The position numbers were made by a program, and so were the translations under genes. Below the pieces are notes generated by a model that was not told the DNA's origin, did not search any database, and worked only from the letters and a program-made list of their open reading frames with translations. Positions 45,477-55,676 of a stretch of 64,000 bases of DNA are shown here, piece after piece. Every line of letters starts with the position of its first letter. The stretch's first letter is position 1. Origin of the DNA: Chitinophagaceae bacterium (lineage in GTDB: Bacteria; Bacteroidota; Bacteroidia; Chitinophagales; Chitinophagaceae); contig JADJBP010000001.1 of the NCBI GenBank assembly GCA_016703625.1, forward strand, positions 310,001 to 374,000. The letters are read 5' to 3'.

Positions 45477-46592
45477 ATGAAAAAACGATTTAATATACTG
45501 ATCGAAGATGATTGGGAAGTAATGGGTAACGGGCTTGGCAATGTGGCCCAGCTGCAATACCTCCCTTCCCTGTTTTTTATGAAGCTTGCCAAACGGCTGG
45601 ACATCAAACTTACATTTATGGTTGATGTGGTACAGCAACTGGTATTCAGGGAACATGTTCATACCGACCATAACCTCAAACTCCAGAAACACCTTTGGGA
45701 TGATACCGTTTTACTGATGAAACATTATGGTTTTGATGTACAGCTTCACCTGCACCCTCAATGGATGAATGCCACATTGAAAGATGATTTCTTTTTCCTG
45801 GGCAATAACTGGAATTTTGGAAGATACAGCAATGCAGCGCAGGATTCGCTGATCAGGGATTCTATACATTACCTGGAAGAACTGATCACACCGGTTGATC
45901 CCGATTATAAGGTCGTAGCCTATAAAGGCGGTTCATGGGGCCTTCAGCCTTCCGGGAACCTGCTGAGAAATATGGAGAAATACGGCATCCGGATCGTGAT
46001 GGGTGTACGGGAGGGCATGTCTTTACCAGGTAACGGGGTAGACTACACTAAACTGGAAGAACACAATATGCCTTATTACCCGGATTATGATGACCTCTGC
46101 AAAATATCAGCTGAGAAAAAAGATGTCATCATCATTCCGCTTCAGACGGTAACCCCGGGTATTAAGGGGCTCACTTACCTCGCGGCAGACATGTTGAAAA
46201 GAAAGATCTCCAAAAAAGATTCCATGTATCATTACTACAATAACAGCATACCTGCAGCCATTAATGAACTGTCACCGGTCTCAGAAAGTTCAAAACCTAA
46301 ATTTCCTTTTGTAAACTATAAAACACATCTTAAGATCGGCAACCAGCCATTCCCTTACTTAAAAACAAGTTTCGACCAGGTGATCAAACGGCTGGGGGAT
46401 ACCCCTTTTGAAAGGATACCCATTCTGATCGAATGCCACACCAAACAATACAACCAGTATTACAGGGACATTGAAAAATTCCTAGAGTACGTACTTGAAA
46501 AATACGGCGACGTTGCAGAATTCAGCAGCCTGTCTGATTTTTTAAAAGAAACGGATGTGAAAAATAATATGATCAAATTAAAAACTGCTTAA
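45477..46592 (+). CDS. Polysaccharide deacetylase-like (beta/alpha-barrel) protein
   Basis: 371 residues from the ATG at 45477 (MKKRFNILIEDDWEVMGNG); an earlier open stretch from 45414 lacks conserved character. No signal peptide, so cytoplasmic. The start with an 'EDDWE' acidic pair, the histidine motif VQLHLHPQWMNATL about 80 residues on, AYKGGSWGLQPSGNLLRNME and the late ILIECHTKQYNQYYRDIEKF fit the glycoside hydrolase/deacetylase superfamily (NodB-like). These would give Asp and His metal ligands. Close members occur in surface polysaccharide loci next to the bi-domain oxidoreductase and the toroid gene that follow. Substrate unknown; perhaps an N-acetyl group of a sugar-lipid intermediate. 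Confidence 0.7.
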   Translation: MKKRFNILIEDDWEVMGNGLGNVAQLQYLPSLFFMKLAKRLDIKLTFMVDVVQQLVFREHVHTDHNLKLQKHLWDDTVLLMKHYGFDVQLHLHPQWMNATLKDDFFFLGNNWNFGRYSNAAQDSLIRDSIHYLEELITPVDPDYKVVAYKGGSWGLQPSGNLLRNMEKYGIRIVMGVREGMSLPGNGVDYTKLEEHNMPYYPDYDDLCKISAEKKDVIIIPLQTVTPGIKGLTYLAADMLKRKISKKDSMYHYYNNSIPAAINELSPVSESSKPKFPFVNYKTHLKIGNQPFPYLKTSFDQVIKRLGDTPFERIPILIECHTKQYNQYYRDIEKFLEYVLEKYGDVAEFSSLSDFLKETDVKNNMIKLKTA

Positions 46593-46599
46593 TAAAAAA

Positions 46600-47721
46600 A
46601 TGCAGGTCATGAACCAAAACCAGCCACTGAATACAAAAGATCTTCAACCTGAAGGGTTGAAAGATCCCGGTATGGCTGCATTGCTGGAAGATGTAAATAC
46701 AGATTGGGAAACCGTAAAAAAAAAATTCAAAACTGATCCTGCTCAATTTGAAGGATTACTCTTTAAAATACATTACAAACGGAAAAAAACATTAACACCT
46801 GCATACAGGTTGGGAGTACTCAATTTCCTTGCTGCAGGATACCTGTCGACCAATGATGTTCGGTATTTTAATGAGTTACTCTGGTTTTACACCGAAAATG
46901 ATGCTGACAGGCCCCTGGTGGATGCCTGTATGGAGCAATTCAACAGCAACCTGGATAATAAAGGGCATCACCTGCTTTCCGGCCGGTTAAAACAATATCC
47001 CGCTGATATATCAGGTTATGATCTGAGCGTGGCAGATCAAACCGGCGATACCCCGCTAAGGGTTTGCCTCATCGGTTTTCCGCCATTTTTTGGCAGGATC
47101 ATGAAACGCCTGAAAATGGAAGGGCATCATGTAGAACAATACTTTTTGCCTTATCATCCAAACCGCCATATTCACCGGTTATTAAAATTCAGGCTGCCGG
47201 TTAAATTAATATCTTTACTGGCAGGTAATTTTTATGCGTACCGCACACTTGATCATGATCATAATGATGAGCAGGTAGGACGGGTACTCAGGGAAGGCAA
47301 TTTTGACATCGGCTTTCACAAACTGAACCTGATCATCCGGGAAAATATTTTCAGCGCTTTTCGGATCGGCCTGATCAACGACCATTGGGGATACCTTCCT
47401 TTACTTAGAGGTAAATCTACCATTGCCTGGTCATTGCTGTTGAACATACCGCTTATTCCAACCCTGCATTTTATCAATAAAGGAATTGATTCGGGTCCCA
47501 TCGTAGGCTATTATCCTTTTAATTACAGCAAGGCAGGAAGCATTGATGCGGTAAGGAATATGACCAGGAAAAAAATGCCCGAAAGGGCCATTGCTTCCAT
47601 AATGCATGCCGGCAGTAAAAATTTTATGCCCAAAGAGAATACACCCGGGGCCGGTGTAACTTTTTATGAGATGCATCCATGGCTTTGTAAGCACATCGAT
47701 TCCCGGTTATTGAAAAAATAA
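46600..47721 (+). CDS. Formyltransferase-like protein with an N-terminal extension
   Basis: 373 residues. The first 150 or so are helical, with no recognised family (LGVLNFLAAGYLSTNDVRYF, WFYTENDADRPLVDACMEQF). From about residue 155 a formyltransferase-like domain follows: VCLIGFPPFFGRIMKRLKME, then GLINDHWGYLPLLRGKSTIA with Asn and His of the N-x-H motif, and HFINKGIDSGPIVGYYPFN with the catalytic Asp. This matches the Asn-His-Asp layout of 10-formyl-THF-dependent enzymes, though the usual 'SLLP' is changed to 'GYLP'. No Fmt C-terminal domain is seen. It begins seven bases after the deacetylase-like gene. An ATG at 46609 is an alternative start. Confidence 0.68.
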   Translation: MQVMNQNQPLNTKDLQPEGLKDPGMAALLEDVNTDWETVKKKFKTDPAQFEGLLFKIHYKRKKTLTPAYRLGVLNFLAAGYLSTNDVRYFNELLWFYTENDADRPLVDACMEQFNSNLDNKGHHLLSGRLKQYPADISGYDLSVADQTGDTPLRVCLIGFPPFFGRIMKRLKMEGHHVEQYFLPYHPNRHIHRLLKFRLPVKLISLLAGNFYAYRTLDHDHNDEQVGRVLREGNFDIGFHKLNLIIRENIFSAFRIGLINDHWGYLPLLRGKSTIAWSLLLNIPLIPTLHFINKGIDSGPIVGYYPFNYSKAGSIDAVRNMTRKKMPERAIASIMHAGSKNFMPKENTPGAGVTFYEMHPWLCKHIDSRLLKK

Positions 47722-47787
47722 TGCCTGCCTGTCGGCGAGACAGGGAAAATTTAAGTAACCATTACCAACTGTAAACCTTTGAACAAC

Positions 47788-48951
47788 ATGATCACAGAGT
47801 CTTTAAACAGGCTCAAAACATATTGCGAAGCTGAAAAATTTCAAGGCTATGATCCCTATGACGGGTTGAACAGCCGTTTTTTCCAGGCTGTCCCTTTTGT
47901 ATCCAAAAACCGGATCGCAAGGCTGGCATGGATCCAGTTCTTTAAAAGATCACCGTTTAATGCAAGGGCCTGGGTGGGTATAAAAAGATTACAATCCCAA
48001 AGCTTTGGGATTATTCCTGGCATCTTACTGCCGGCTTTATAAGGCAAACCCAAAACAGGAATACCTTGACCAGTGTACATTTTTTATTGAAAAAATTTTT
48101 AGTACAATAAGTGCCGGCTACAGCGGAGCATGCTGGGGTTATAATTTCGACTGGCAGGCACGTGCTTTTTTTCAGCCAAAGGGCACACCAACTGTTGTAG
48201 CATCAACATTCATTGCCAATGCGTTGCTGGATGCATATGAGATTACCGGGGACAGTCATTTACTGAATACAGCAAGAAGTACCTGCGACTTTATTTTGAA
48301 AGACCTGAACCGGACCCCTGATGATAAGAATAACTTTGCATTTTCCTATTCGCCTTTGGATAAAAGTGTAGTGTTTAATGCTTCGTTGCTGGGAAGCAGG
48401 TTACTGAGCAGGGTTTACCATTATACCAAAGAAAAAGAACTTGTTGATGCAGCAAAAAGATCAGTTGATTTTTGCTGCGGTTTTCAGAAAGCAGACGGTT
48501 CCTGGGCTTATGGCACATTGCCATTTCACCAGTGGGTGGATAATTTTCATACCGGGTATAACCTGGAATGTATTGCAGATTATATGAAATTTTCGGGAGA
48601 CCATATATATGCCGGTAACGTTAACCGGGGATTTGATTTCTATATAAAACATTTTTTACAGAAGAAGGAATTCCTAAGTATTACCAGGATTCGGTTTACC
48701 CGATCGATATTCATGCACCGGCCCAACTGGTGATCACACTGGATAAACTGGGTAAGTTTGGCGAATACAGGGAATTAATGGATAAAGTGCTGAACTGGAC
48801 GGTAAAAAACATGCAATCAAAAAATGGTTATTTTTATTACCAGCGGAATAAATATTTTTCATCAAAAATTTCATACATACGCTGGGCACAGGCTTGGATG
48901 TTTTATGCTTTATCTACGTATTTAAAAAATGAAACTAATGAGCAGGATTAA
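47788..48951 (+). CDS. Alpha/alpha-toroid (six-hairpin glycosidase-like) protein, frameshifted
   Basis: About 388 residues when restored from three pieces that change frame in an A run near 47985 and in a T6 run near 48655. Repeated helix-hairpin units with aromatic turns are visible: YSGACWGYNFDWQARAFF, TPTVVASTFIANALLDAYE, GSWAYGTLPFHQWVDNFHTG and NGYFYYQRNKYFSSKISYIR. These are the hallmarks of alpha/alpha-toroid carbohydrate enzymes (lyases, epimerases, glycosidases). Homologues in Bacteroidota are often labelled 'delta-aminolevulinic acid dehydratase', which the sequence does not support. No signal peptide, so it probably acts on an intracellular intermediate. The ATG at 47788 is chosen over a TTG at 47779. 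Confidence 0.7.
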
Positions 48952-49687
48952 TATCTGTAATATCCCGGTTGATTCACTGACCATGGCGGAGACCATTGAA
49001 CTGATCGATAAAGCGATCATTGAAAAAAGGGCTATTCACCATGTTGTTATCAATGCCGCAAAAGTTGTAAATGCACAAAAGGATGAAGCCCTTAAAGCAT
49101 CCATTGTAAGTTGCGATATCATCAATGCCGACGGCCAGGCGATCGTATGGGCATCCCGTTTTTTAAACCGGGCTTTGCCCGAACGGGTTGCAGGAATTGA
49201 CCTGATGGAAAACCTTGTTAAGCTGGCAGCGGAAAAAAAATACCGTATCTTCTTTTTGGGAGCAAAAGAAGAAGTGGTAAAAAAAGTGGTCCAGGTTTAT
49301 TCCGAAAAGTATCATACAGATATTATAGCAGGTTACCGCAATGGTTATTTTTCAAAAGACGAAGAAGAAACAGTAGCCCGGCAAATAGCTGCATCCGGAG
49401 CTGCTATCCTGTTTGTAGCTATGAGCTCTCCAAAAAAGGAAATTTTCCTGAATACGTATAAACATCTCATTCAAACCCCTTTTATTATGGGGGTTGGTGG
49501 TAGTTTTGATGTAGTTTCGGGACTGGTTAAAAGAGCGCCGCTATGGATGCAAAAATCCGGTTTAGAGTGGTTTTACAGGGTTATTCAGGAGCCCGGCAGG
49601 ATGTGGAAACGCTATTTATTCGGAAACTCGGAGTTTATATGGCTGGTTATCAAAGAAAAAGCAAAACAAATTAGGAAAACAAAATAA
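48938..49687 (+). CDS. WecB/TagA/CpsF family glycosyltransferase (GT26)
   Basis: 249 residues. GT26 enzymes add ManNAc or ManNAcA (WecG, TagA) or related sugars to a lipid-linked GlcNAc. The conserved core is HHVVINAAKVVNAQKDEALK, IINADGQAIVWASRFLN, ERVAGIDLMENLVKLA (with the catalytic Asp of the family), FFLGAKEEVVKKVV and GVGGSFDVVSGLVKRAPLWM with RMWKRYLFGN at the membrane-binding C terminus. An ATG at 48929 would add MKL. It overlaps the toroid stop. The UDP-GlcNAc 2-epimerase gene follows, so a ManNAc transfer as the second step of repeat-unit assembly is a consistent reading. Confidence 0.92.
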   Translation: MSRINICNIPVDSLTMAETIELIDKAIIEKRAIHHVVINAAKVVNAQKDEALKASIVSCDIINADGQAIVWASRFLNRALPERVAGIDLMENLVKLAAEKKYRIFFLGAKEEVVKKVVQVYSEKYHTDIIAGYRNGYFSKDEEETVARQIAASGAAILFVAMSSPKKEIFLNTYKHLIQTPFIMGVGGSFDVVSGLVKRAPLWMQKSGLEWFYRVIQEPGRMWKRYLFGNSEFIWLVIKEKAKQIRKTK

Positions 49688-49751
49688 TAGTTTTTTTACG
49701 TCGTTATTATACTATAGTTATTAAAAAAGATAATAAACCTCCTAAGCCACA

Positions 49752-50888
49752 ATGAAAATTACAATCATAGCCGGTGCCCGGCCAAATTTCATGAAGATTG
49801 CTCCCATTATCAAAGCAATCAAAAAGGCACAGGCAGCGGGAAAGCAAATGGAATACCGCCTGGTACATACCGGGCAGCATTATGATACCAAAATGAGCGG
49901 CACATTTTTTGAACAGCTTGGTATACCGGAACCGGATATAAACCTGGAATGCGGGGGAGGAACCCAGGCAGAGCAAACGGCGGCCATCATGCTTAAATTC
50001 GAAAAGGAATTACTGGCACACCGGCCAGACCTGGTGTTGGTTGTTGGCGATGTTACCTCAACCATGGCCTGTACTATAACTGCCAAAAAACTTTGTGTGG
50101 ATACGGCACATGTTGAAGCCGGGATCAGGTCGGGAGATATGACCATGCCCGAAGAGGTTAACCGGATAGTTACGGATTCGATCTGTGACCTTTTTTTTAC
50201 AACCAGCGAAGGAGCCAACACACAATTGAAAAATAACGGGGTTGACGACAAAAAAATTCATTTTGTTGGCAATACCATGATCGATACCCTGCTTCAGAAT
50301 TTAGACAGGATCAAAAAACCTGATTTTTGGGATACGAATCAACTCAAAGAGGATCAATATTTTTTGGTAACCCTGCACCGGCCATCCAATGTGGATGATC
50401 CTGAAAAGCTGGCTTCCATTTTATCTGCCATTGAAGAAGCATCCATGGATTTCCCGGTTGTTTTTCCTGTTCACCCGCGAACAAGGCAGATCATCGATCA
50501 GTTTAAACTTAATAAAAAGAAGACGTTGATGATCGATCCGCAGGGATACCTGGAATTTATGTTCCTGGTAAAAAATGCCAAAGGCATCATTACCGATTCG
50601 GGAGGTATCACTGAAGAAGCAACCGTTTTACACATTCCCTGCTTAACCATGCGCAATTCAACAGAGCGGCCCGAAACCATTACACTCGGTACCAATGAAT
50701 TGATCGGTGATGATATTCATAAATTAAAACCAGGTATTCAGAAGATCATCGACGGCAAATGGAAAAAAGGCACTATTCCTCCTTTCTGGGATGGTAACAC
50801 ATCAGAAAGAATTGTGCATATCCTGGGAAATGTTGATGCATTGAAAAACGCGGGACCTGTAAAAGTAAAAAGCGATCTAAGTGCCTGA
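49752..50888 (+). CDS. wecB: UDP-N-acetylglucosamine 2-epimerase (non-hydrolysing)
   Basis: 378 residues, intact. It interconverts UDP-GlcNAc and UDP-ManNAc in the cytoplasm. Recognised by AGARPNFMKIAPIIKAIK, HTGQHYDTKMSGTFFEQLG, VVGDVTSTMACTITAKKL, HVEAGIRSGDMTMPEEVNR, VTLHRPSNVDDP and GIITDSGGITEEATVLHIP. The product probably feeds the GT26 enzyme encoded just upstream. A 64-base gap separates the two; the start codon is preceded by a purine-poor leader, as is common in this phylum. Confidence 0.96.
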   Translation: MKITIIAGARPNFMKIAPIIKAIKKAQAAGKQMEYRLVHTGQHYDTKMSGTFFEQLGIPEPDINLECGGGTQAEQTAAIMLKFEKELLAHRPDLVLVVGDVTSTMACTITAKKLCVDTAHVEAGIRSGDMTMPEEVNRIVTDSICDLFFTTSEGANTQLKNNGVDDKKIHFVGNTMIDTLLQNLDRIKKPDFWDTNQLKEDQYFLVTLHRPSNVDDPEKLASILSAIEEASMDFPVVFPVHPRTRQIIDQFKLNKKKTLMIDPQGYLEFMFLVKNAKGIITDSGGITEEATVLHIPCLTMRNSTERPETITLGTNELIGDDIHKLKPGIQKIIDGKWKKGTIPPFWDGNTSERIVHILGNVDALKNAGPVKVKSDLSA

Positions 50889-50916
50889 CCTTTTGAACCA
50901 ATAAAAATAATATGGC

Positions 50917-52307
50917 ATGAACCGCCAGTTTGAACGATACCTGCAAATGACCCTGATAATAATGGACCTGCTGTTATTAAACAGCGTTTTATTTATTACC
51001 CAGTATGCATTGGCAAAAACCATACATGCGGATACAACTGATTCATATTTCAATTACTGGGTTGTTGCAAATGTCTTATGGCTGGTACCTTCATTTATCT
51101 TACGTACCTATGCCAGTAAATCCATTTTAAGTTTCGAGCATTTTACCAAGCGGTCAACCCAGGTATTTATGCTCTGGATCATTTTGATCCTGTTTTATTT
51201 ATTTTTCTCCTTTGAATTCAAAATATCGAGGATCTTTATTTTCTCAACCATTATTGGATTTGGATTTGGGTTAATGGTTAACCGGTTCTTATACCTGGGT
51301 ATCCGTAATTATTTTAAAAAGAAAGATACTATTTTAAAGAAAGTACTCATTCTCGGGTATAATGATACAGCCAAGAAACTGGCAAAATATTTTGAACAGG
51401 ACAGTATAAACACAAAATTAATAGGGTTTATTGAAGATGATAATAATATACGCGAATTAACCCATTACCCGATCATAAGTAATATCAGCAACACGTTGCA
51501 GATAGCCAAAGAAATGGATATCCAGGAAATATTTTCTACCATAACACCGGAACAGAATAAAGATATCTATGAGCTGATGTTCCAGTCAGAAAAGGAATGC
51601 ATCCGCTTTAAAATTGTACCGAATCTTTCTGTCTTTATAACCCGTGAAGTGCATATTGAATATTTTGGCGACCTACCCATACTTTCTTTGCGCAGTGAGC
51701 CACTGGAAGATGTGGGGAACCGGATCAAGAAAAGGTTTTTGGATATCACAGTGAGTTCTTTTGTGATCGTATTTATTTTATCATGGATGATACCGTTGCT
51801 GGGTACCTGATCTTACTGGAATCCAGGGGCCCTGTTTTTTTTCAGGCAGCTGCGTACCGGGAGAAATAAAAGGCATTTAAGTGTTTAAAATTCAGAAGCA
51901 TGAGATCCAGTTATGATGCTGACATGAAACAGGCAACAAAAAATGATTCGCGGGTAACCCGGATCGGGAAATTCCTGAGAAAATCGAGCCTCGATGAATT
52001 TCCCCAGTTCATCAATGTGTTTAAAGGCGAGATGAGTTTGGTTGGACCCCGTCCGCATATGTTAAAGCACACAACTGATTATTCAAAAGTGGTGGATGAT
52101 TATATGATCAGGCAGTTTTTAAAACCGGGAATAACCGGTTGGGCACAGATCAATGGCTACCGCGGAGAAATTACAAATCCCGAACAGATTCAAATGCGGG
52201 TCATTAAAGACCTTTGGTACCTCGAGAACTGGAGTTTATGGCTGGATATACAGATCCTTTTCTTAACGGTTTACCATGTTATCAAGGAGAATAAAAATAC
52301 TTTTTAA
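50917..52307 (+). CDS. Undecaprenyl-phosphate sugar-1-phosphate transferase (WcaJ/WbaP-like), frameshifted
   Basis: About 463 residues when restored. It starts repeat-unit synthesis by moving a sugar-1-phosphate to undecaprenyl phosphate in the inner membrane. The N-terminal half has four hydrophobic helices (from about residue 10) and a Rossmann-like CoA-binding fold (KKVLILGYNDTAKKLAKYFE). The catalytic bacterial sugar transferase domain starts near 51730 and has LLESRGPVFFRQLRTGRN (bridging frame), LKFRSMRSSYDADMKQAT, RKSSLDEFPQFINVFKGEMS, LVGPRPH and LKPGITGWAQINGYRGE. Frames change between about 51800 and 51885, including an A run near 51865. Last gene of the polysaccharide locus. Confidence 0.9.
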
Positions 52308-52381
52308 AAAGGGCATTGCATTTATTGAACAGGTAACCCGCAGAAAAATTTCCAGGGTTTACGGCACGGCGATAATTAAAA

Positions 52382-52411
52382 AATCCATTCCCGGTTTATG
52401 GGAAATGGATT
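52382..52411. terminator. Terminator between the locus end and the PIG-L gene
   Basis: Inverted repeat AATCCATTCCC / GGGAAATGGATT with one bulged base and a 7-base loop. On the minus strand it is followed by a T run (complement of 52377-52382), so it best serves the minus-strand deacetylase gene ending at 52472. It could also end plus-strand transcription of the polysaccharide locus (last stop 52307). Confidence 0.65.
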
Positions 52412-52471
52412 CATAAAGAAATATCAGGGCTGCCTTATTTTCTTTTTTTATGCCTGGTTTTTAGCTATATT

Positions 52472-53932
52472 TTATTGCTTCAGTAATTTATAACTGTACA
52501 TTTTTCCTTCATAGGATACCTGTAAAATATACAACCCGGTACTTAACGATTTGCTGTAATCATTAAACACGATGACCGATGATAAGGGGCTGTTGATTAC
52601 ACCGGTACCCATTATTTTGCCGGCCATGTCCATTAACCTTACTGAAATTTTTTCTTTCGGAACATTTTTGAACCGGATATTTATTTGATCCGCAAACGGG
52701 TTTGTTACATATAAAATATCCTGGGTGGCCCCGGTATTTTTAATAATAACTACATTGCTCATTTTAAAACTGCCATCCAAATCGGTCATCTTTAACCGGT
52801 AGTAATTCAATGCTGTTGCTTCTATATCCAGGTAACTGTAAGTTTTTGTAGTTGAGCTGTTCCCTGCAGCCGGTATACTGTTTAATCTCCGGTAGTTTGA
52901 GCCGTCATCAGACCTTTCAATCTGGAATTCCTTGCTGTTAATTTCCGAGAAGTGGTCCAATCCAGCAAAACATTATTTCCTTTAAGTTTCCCTGAAAAAA
53001 TTCAATAAGCTGATGGGTAAGGGCCATTACCAGAAGGGTTGCGGTTTATGCTTATATTCCTTTTTCAACCATGCCCGGATTGTAGTGGTAAACTGGGAAG
53101 GATACTTTTCCTTTATCAAACTCCAATTATACATGTTGAAAGCTCCGGCAGCATCTTCGTATGGCTCATTGTTGGTATTTTCAGCCAGGTTTGCAGAATG
53201 ATCCATTATAAATTCATTAATTCCTATCCAAAGCAGGGGAGCAACTGCTTCCTGGGCTGCGGTTGCAGAAAAGATATGGTCTGAATGATCATTTGGATTT
53301 ACCGCAGTATTGAGGTTTGCGCTGTTCATCCATAATTGCGGATCAGTACCCCGCTCTGCATTTATGATCCCCAATATAGTATTTACCAACTGTGCCCAGG
53401 TATAGGTATTGGCTCCGTCAACAGAAGTAATATCCGAAATAGTATTTTCCTTAAGTTTCTTTAAGGATTTATTGGCATTACCCGGAAAGCCCGCGCCGGA
53501 ATGGTTGCCATCCGGCAGCCGGAGAAAATAATTTACAACACTGCCAATACCATTGGGATTGCCATAAACATATTTTACTAGGGATTTGCCGGTAATAACT
53601 GCTGTTTGAGCTGTTGGGATGGTGTATGTATTCGGGTAAGGTGTATTCATATAATCGGCCACAAACTTTGAAGCATAAACACCACCTCTTTCTTTTGCCA
53701 GGTAATAGGCCATCGGGGAGCCATTAAAAGCGGTATTGCTATAACCCTCATCACCAGCCGTAAGTGTAATTACAACCACTTTGCCACCCATATCCAGATC
53801 GAGTATAAACTTTTCCGACATGAATAATTGCCAGTCATCAGCATCCCCCTGTACATAAAAAGTTACCGGGAGCTGGGCCTGCACTTTAAGAACAGATGCG
53901 AAGATCAGGATTAGTAAAAATATTTTTTTCAT
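52472..53932 (-). CDS. Secreted PIG-L family deacetylase with Por-type C-terminal tail, frameshifted
   Basis: About 485 residues when restored. Signal peptide MKKIFLLILIFASVLKVQA, cut before QLP. The PIG-L (LmbE-like) domain covers about 20-290: FYVQGDADDWQLFMSEKF, VVVITLTAGDEGYSN and NDHSDHIFSATAAQEAVAP with the HSDH zinc motif. The first zinc motif, normally AHPDD-like, reads GDADDW, so the His is replaced by Asp. The N-terminal piece ends at 53027. After several frame changes (52960-53030) a second part follows: FQIERSDDGSNYRRLNSIP (fibronectin-like) and a Por-secretion tail (LYVTNPFADQINIRFKN, STGLYILQVSYEGKMYSYKL). It is expected on the cell surface through T9SS. Confidence 0.82.
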
Positions 53933-53957
53933 CTCTTTTAAATTTTATGCTGTATGA

Positions 53958-55252
53958 TTACTCCACTGTAATTTTCCGGGTTTGCAAATATTTATCATTT
54001 AAGATATTTTTTACCACATAGGTACCACTTGTCTTTATTGCCTGTTTTAAAGTAATAAAGAGGGGTTCTCTTTTTCAACAGTTGTTTTTAGTTCTGTTAT
54101 TTTGTTGCCAGCCATGTCATATATTGCCGTTGTCAGCACTCCCGGCTCATAAGGACTGATGATCATGGAAATGTCTTTATTAATATAAACCGGTGAAGTA
54201 ATGGTAACGATCATGGGTATTTCAGTTAATGTTGAAATAATGCTATTTGATTTTGGTATTTCTTCATCACCTGTAAAACCGGTAAATCCCGGGGCACTAC
54301 CGGAAGGGTTTTTTATTACAAGGAAAAAGTCCATAGGCAACCATCCCTTATGCTGTGAATTAAAATTGGTTGCATAGGACTGTTCAATTAAACCCCAGTT
54401 AGTAAGGGCAAAAATGGCAGCTGCGTTCTCATGCTCGGTATCACTTAAATTAGCTCCCTGGCTGGAAGAATGATAATCCATGAACCCGTTAACACCTACC
54501 CAGCTCATACCGGAAGCAACAGCATGTTGTGCAGCAAGTGAAGAATAACGGTGATCTGAATGGTCGCCGGGGTTATAGGATGAATTAGAGCCGGTAATTG
54601 TATGTGCAGCGTGTAACCAGGACTGGGTACCCGGTACCCTTTCATTTGTAATTATTTGTTTTATGGTATTGGTTAAGTCAGACCAGCTGTTATAAGTTGC
54701 GGGGGTAGGGCCAAGTGCAGAAAGTGAATTACTGCAACCTGTGTTACAAACAGAACCACTACAGGTATTTATGGATCGGCAATATAATTTTTGAAGGCTT
54801 ACGTGCCCGGTATTATTAAATCCACTGCCATCGCCATTACCATCCGGAATCCTTAAAAAATAATTCACGGTATTCTTATAAACATATTTGGTTATGTTGT
54901 GGCCATTAATAGTTGCTATTGTGGCTACAGGAACATCTGTTGGTGCTGTAACAGTTGTGAGGTCGGCTGCATATTTGCTGGAATAAATAGACCCATTTTC
55001 CCTGGATAAGTAGAATGGCACTGAACTGGGACCGTAAGCCCCGGCACCTACACTTCCATCCCCGGCTGTTAAAGTAATGAACACAACCTTTCTTCCATTG
55101 GTATTCAGGTCAACCATTACCTGTGTAGGCATAAAAAGCTGCCAGTCGTCCTGGTGAGCCTGGATGGAATATGCTACACTGGTGTATTGTGCACGTGACG
55201 GCAGGCTAAAACAGCAAACTGCAATAAATATAAATTGTAACCATTTTGCCAT
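53958..55252 (-). CDS. Secreted PIG-L family deacetylase with Por-type tail, frameshifted at its end
   Basis: About 431 residues when restored. Signal peptide MAKWLQFIFIAVCCFSLPSRA, cut near AQYTS (the quoted segment ends at the Ala). The deacetylase domain has YSIQAHQDDWQLFMPTQVM with a normal zinc His, VVFITLTAGDGSVGAGA and GDHSDHRYSSLAAQHAVA. Two pairs of Cys lie in CRSINTCSGSVCNTGCSN, a feature absent from the paralogue at 52472. The frame ends at 54047, but one base change gives FITLKQAIKTSGTYVVKNIL and a stop at 53958-53960, a standard Por-type tail. The two deacetylase genes are 25 bases apart and probably share a transcript. Expected on the surface, where it could remove N-acetyl groups from sugars. 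Confidence 0.82.
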
Positions 55253-55676
55253 GACAAAGCAATTTTTTGTGTTAAATGGAATAAAGAAACGGTGGTTATT
55301 GAATTTGTTTAAAAAGGGAGCACATAGGAATTAGATTAACAGTCGGATCTGTAAGCCGGGTATAATTGGATTATCACGGCAATACGAAAACAAAGTTAAA
55401 AGTGGGGCGGCTTTTGGTAAGCGATGTCAGATTCGGAACAAATATATAATTTAAAGATCAGAAATCAAAAATATGAAAGACAGATTTTTTAAATAAATCT
55501 TTTTAGGGGTTCATTTTTTTTAATTTTTACATTATTTATTATGTAAAATATTATATATCAATTAGATAGAGCTTAACCAGGCGAAAGAACCGGTAAAGCC
55601 CTGTAATTGATATGATTACTAAACCGGGAGCAGAATGCAGCCAAATAATCAGACGATTTCAGGTCAAAAAATAAAC
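55253..55676. other. Intergenic stretch without recognised features
   Basis: The 424 bases between the start of the second PIG-L gene and the terminator at 55677 are A/T-rich. I found no convincing reading frame, repeat or structured RNA. The promoter of the deacetylase genes should lie near 55260-55330, but no clean TTTG/TAnnTTTG pair was seen. Confidence 0.4.

Noticed and set aside
47788..48951. Delta-aminolevulinic acid dehydratase (a label often given to this family)
   Set aside because: The helix-hairpin aromatic pattern is that of an alpha/alpha-toroid. The TIM-barrel lysines and zinc cysteines of the real enzyme are not present.
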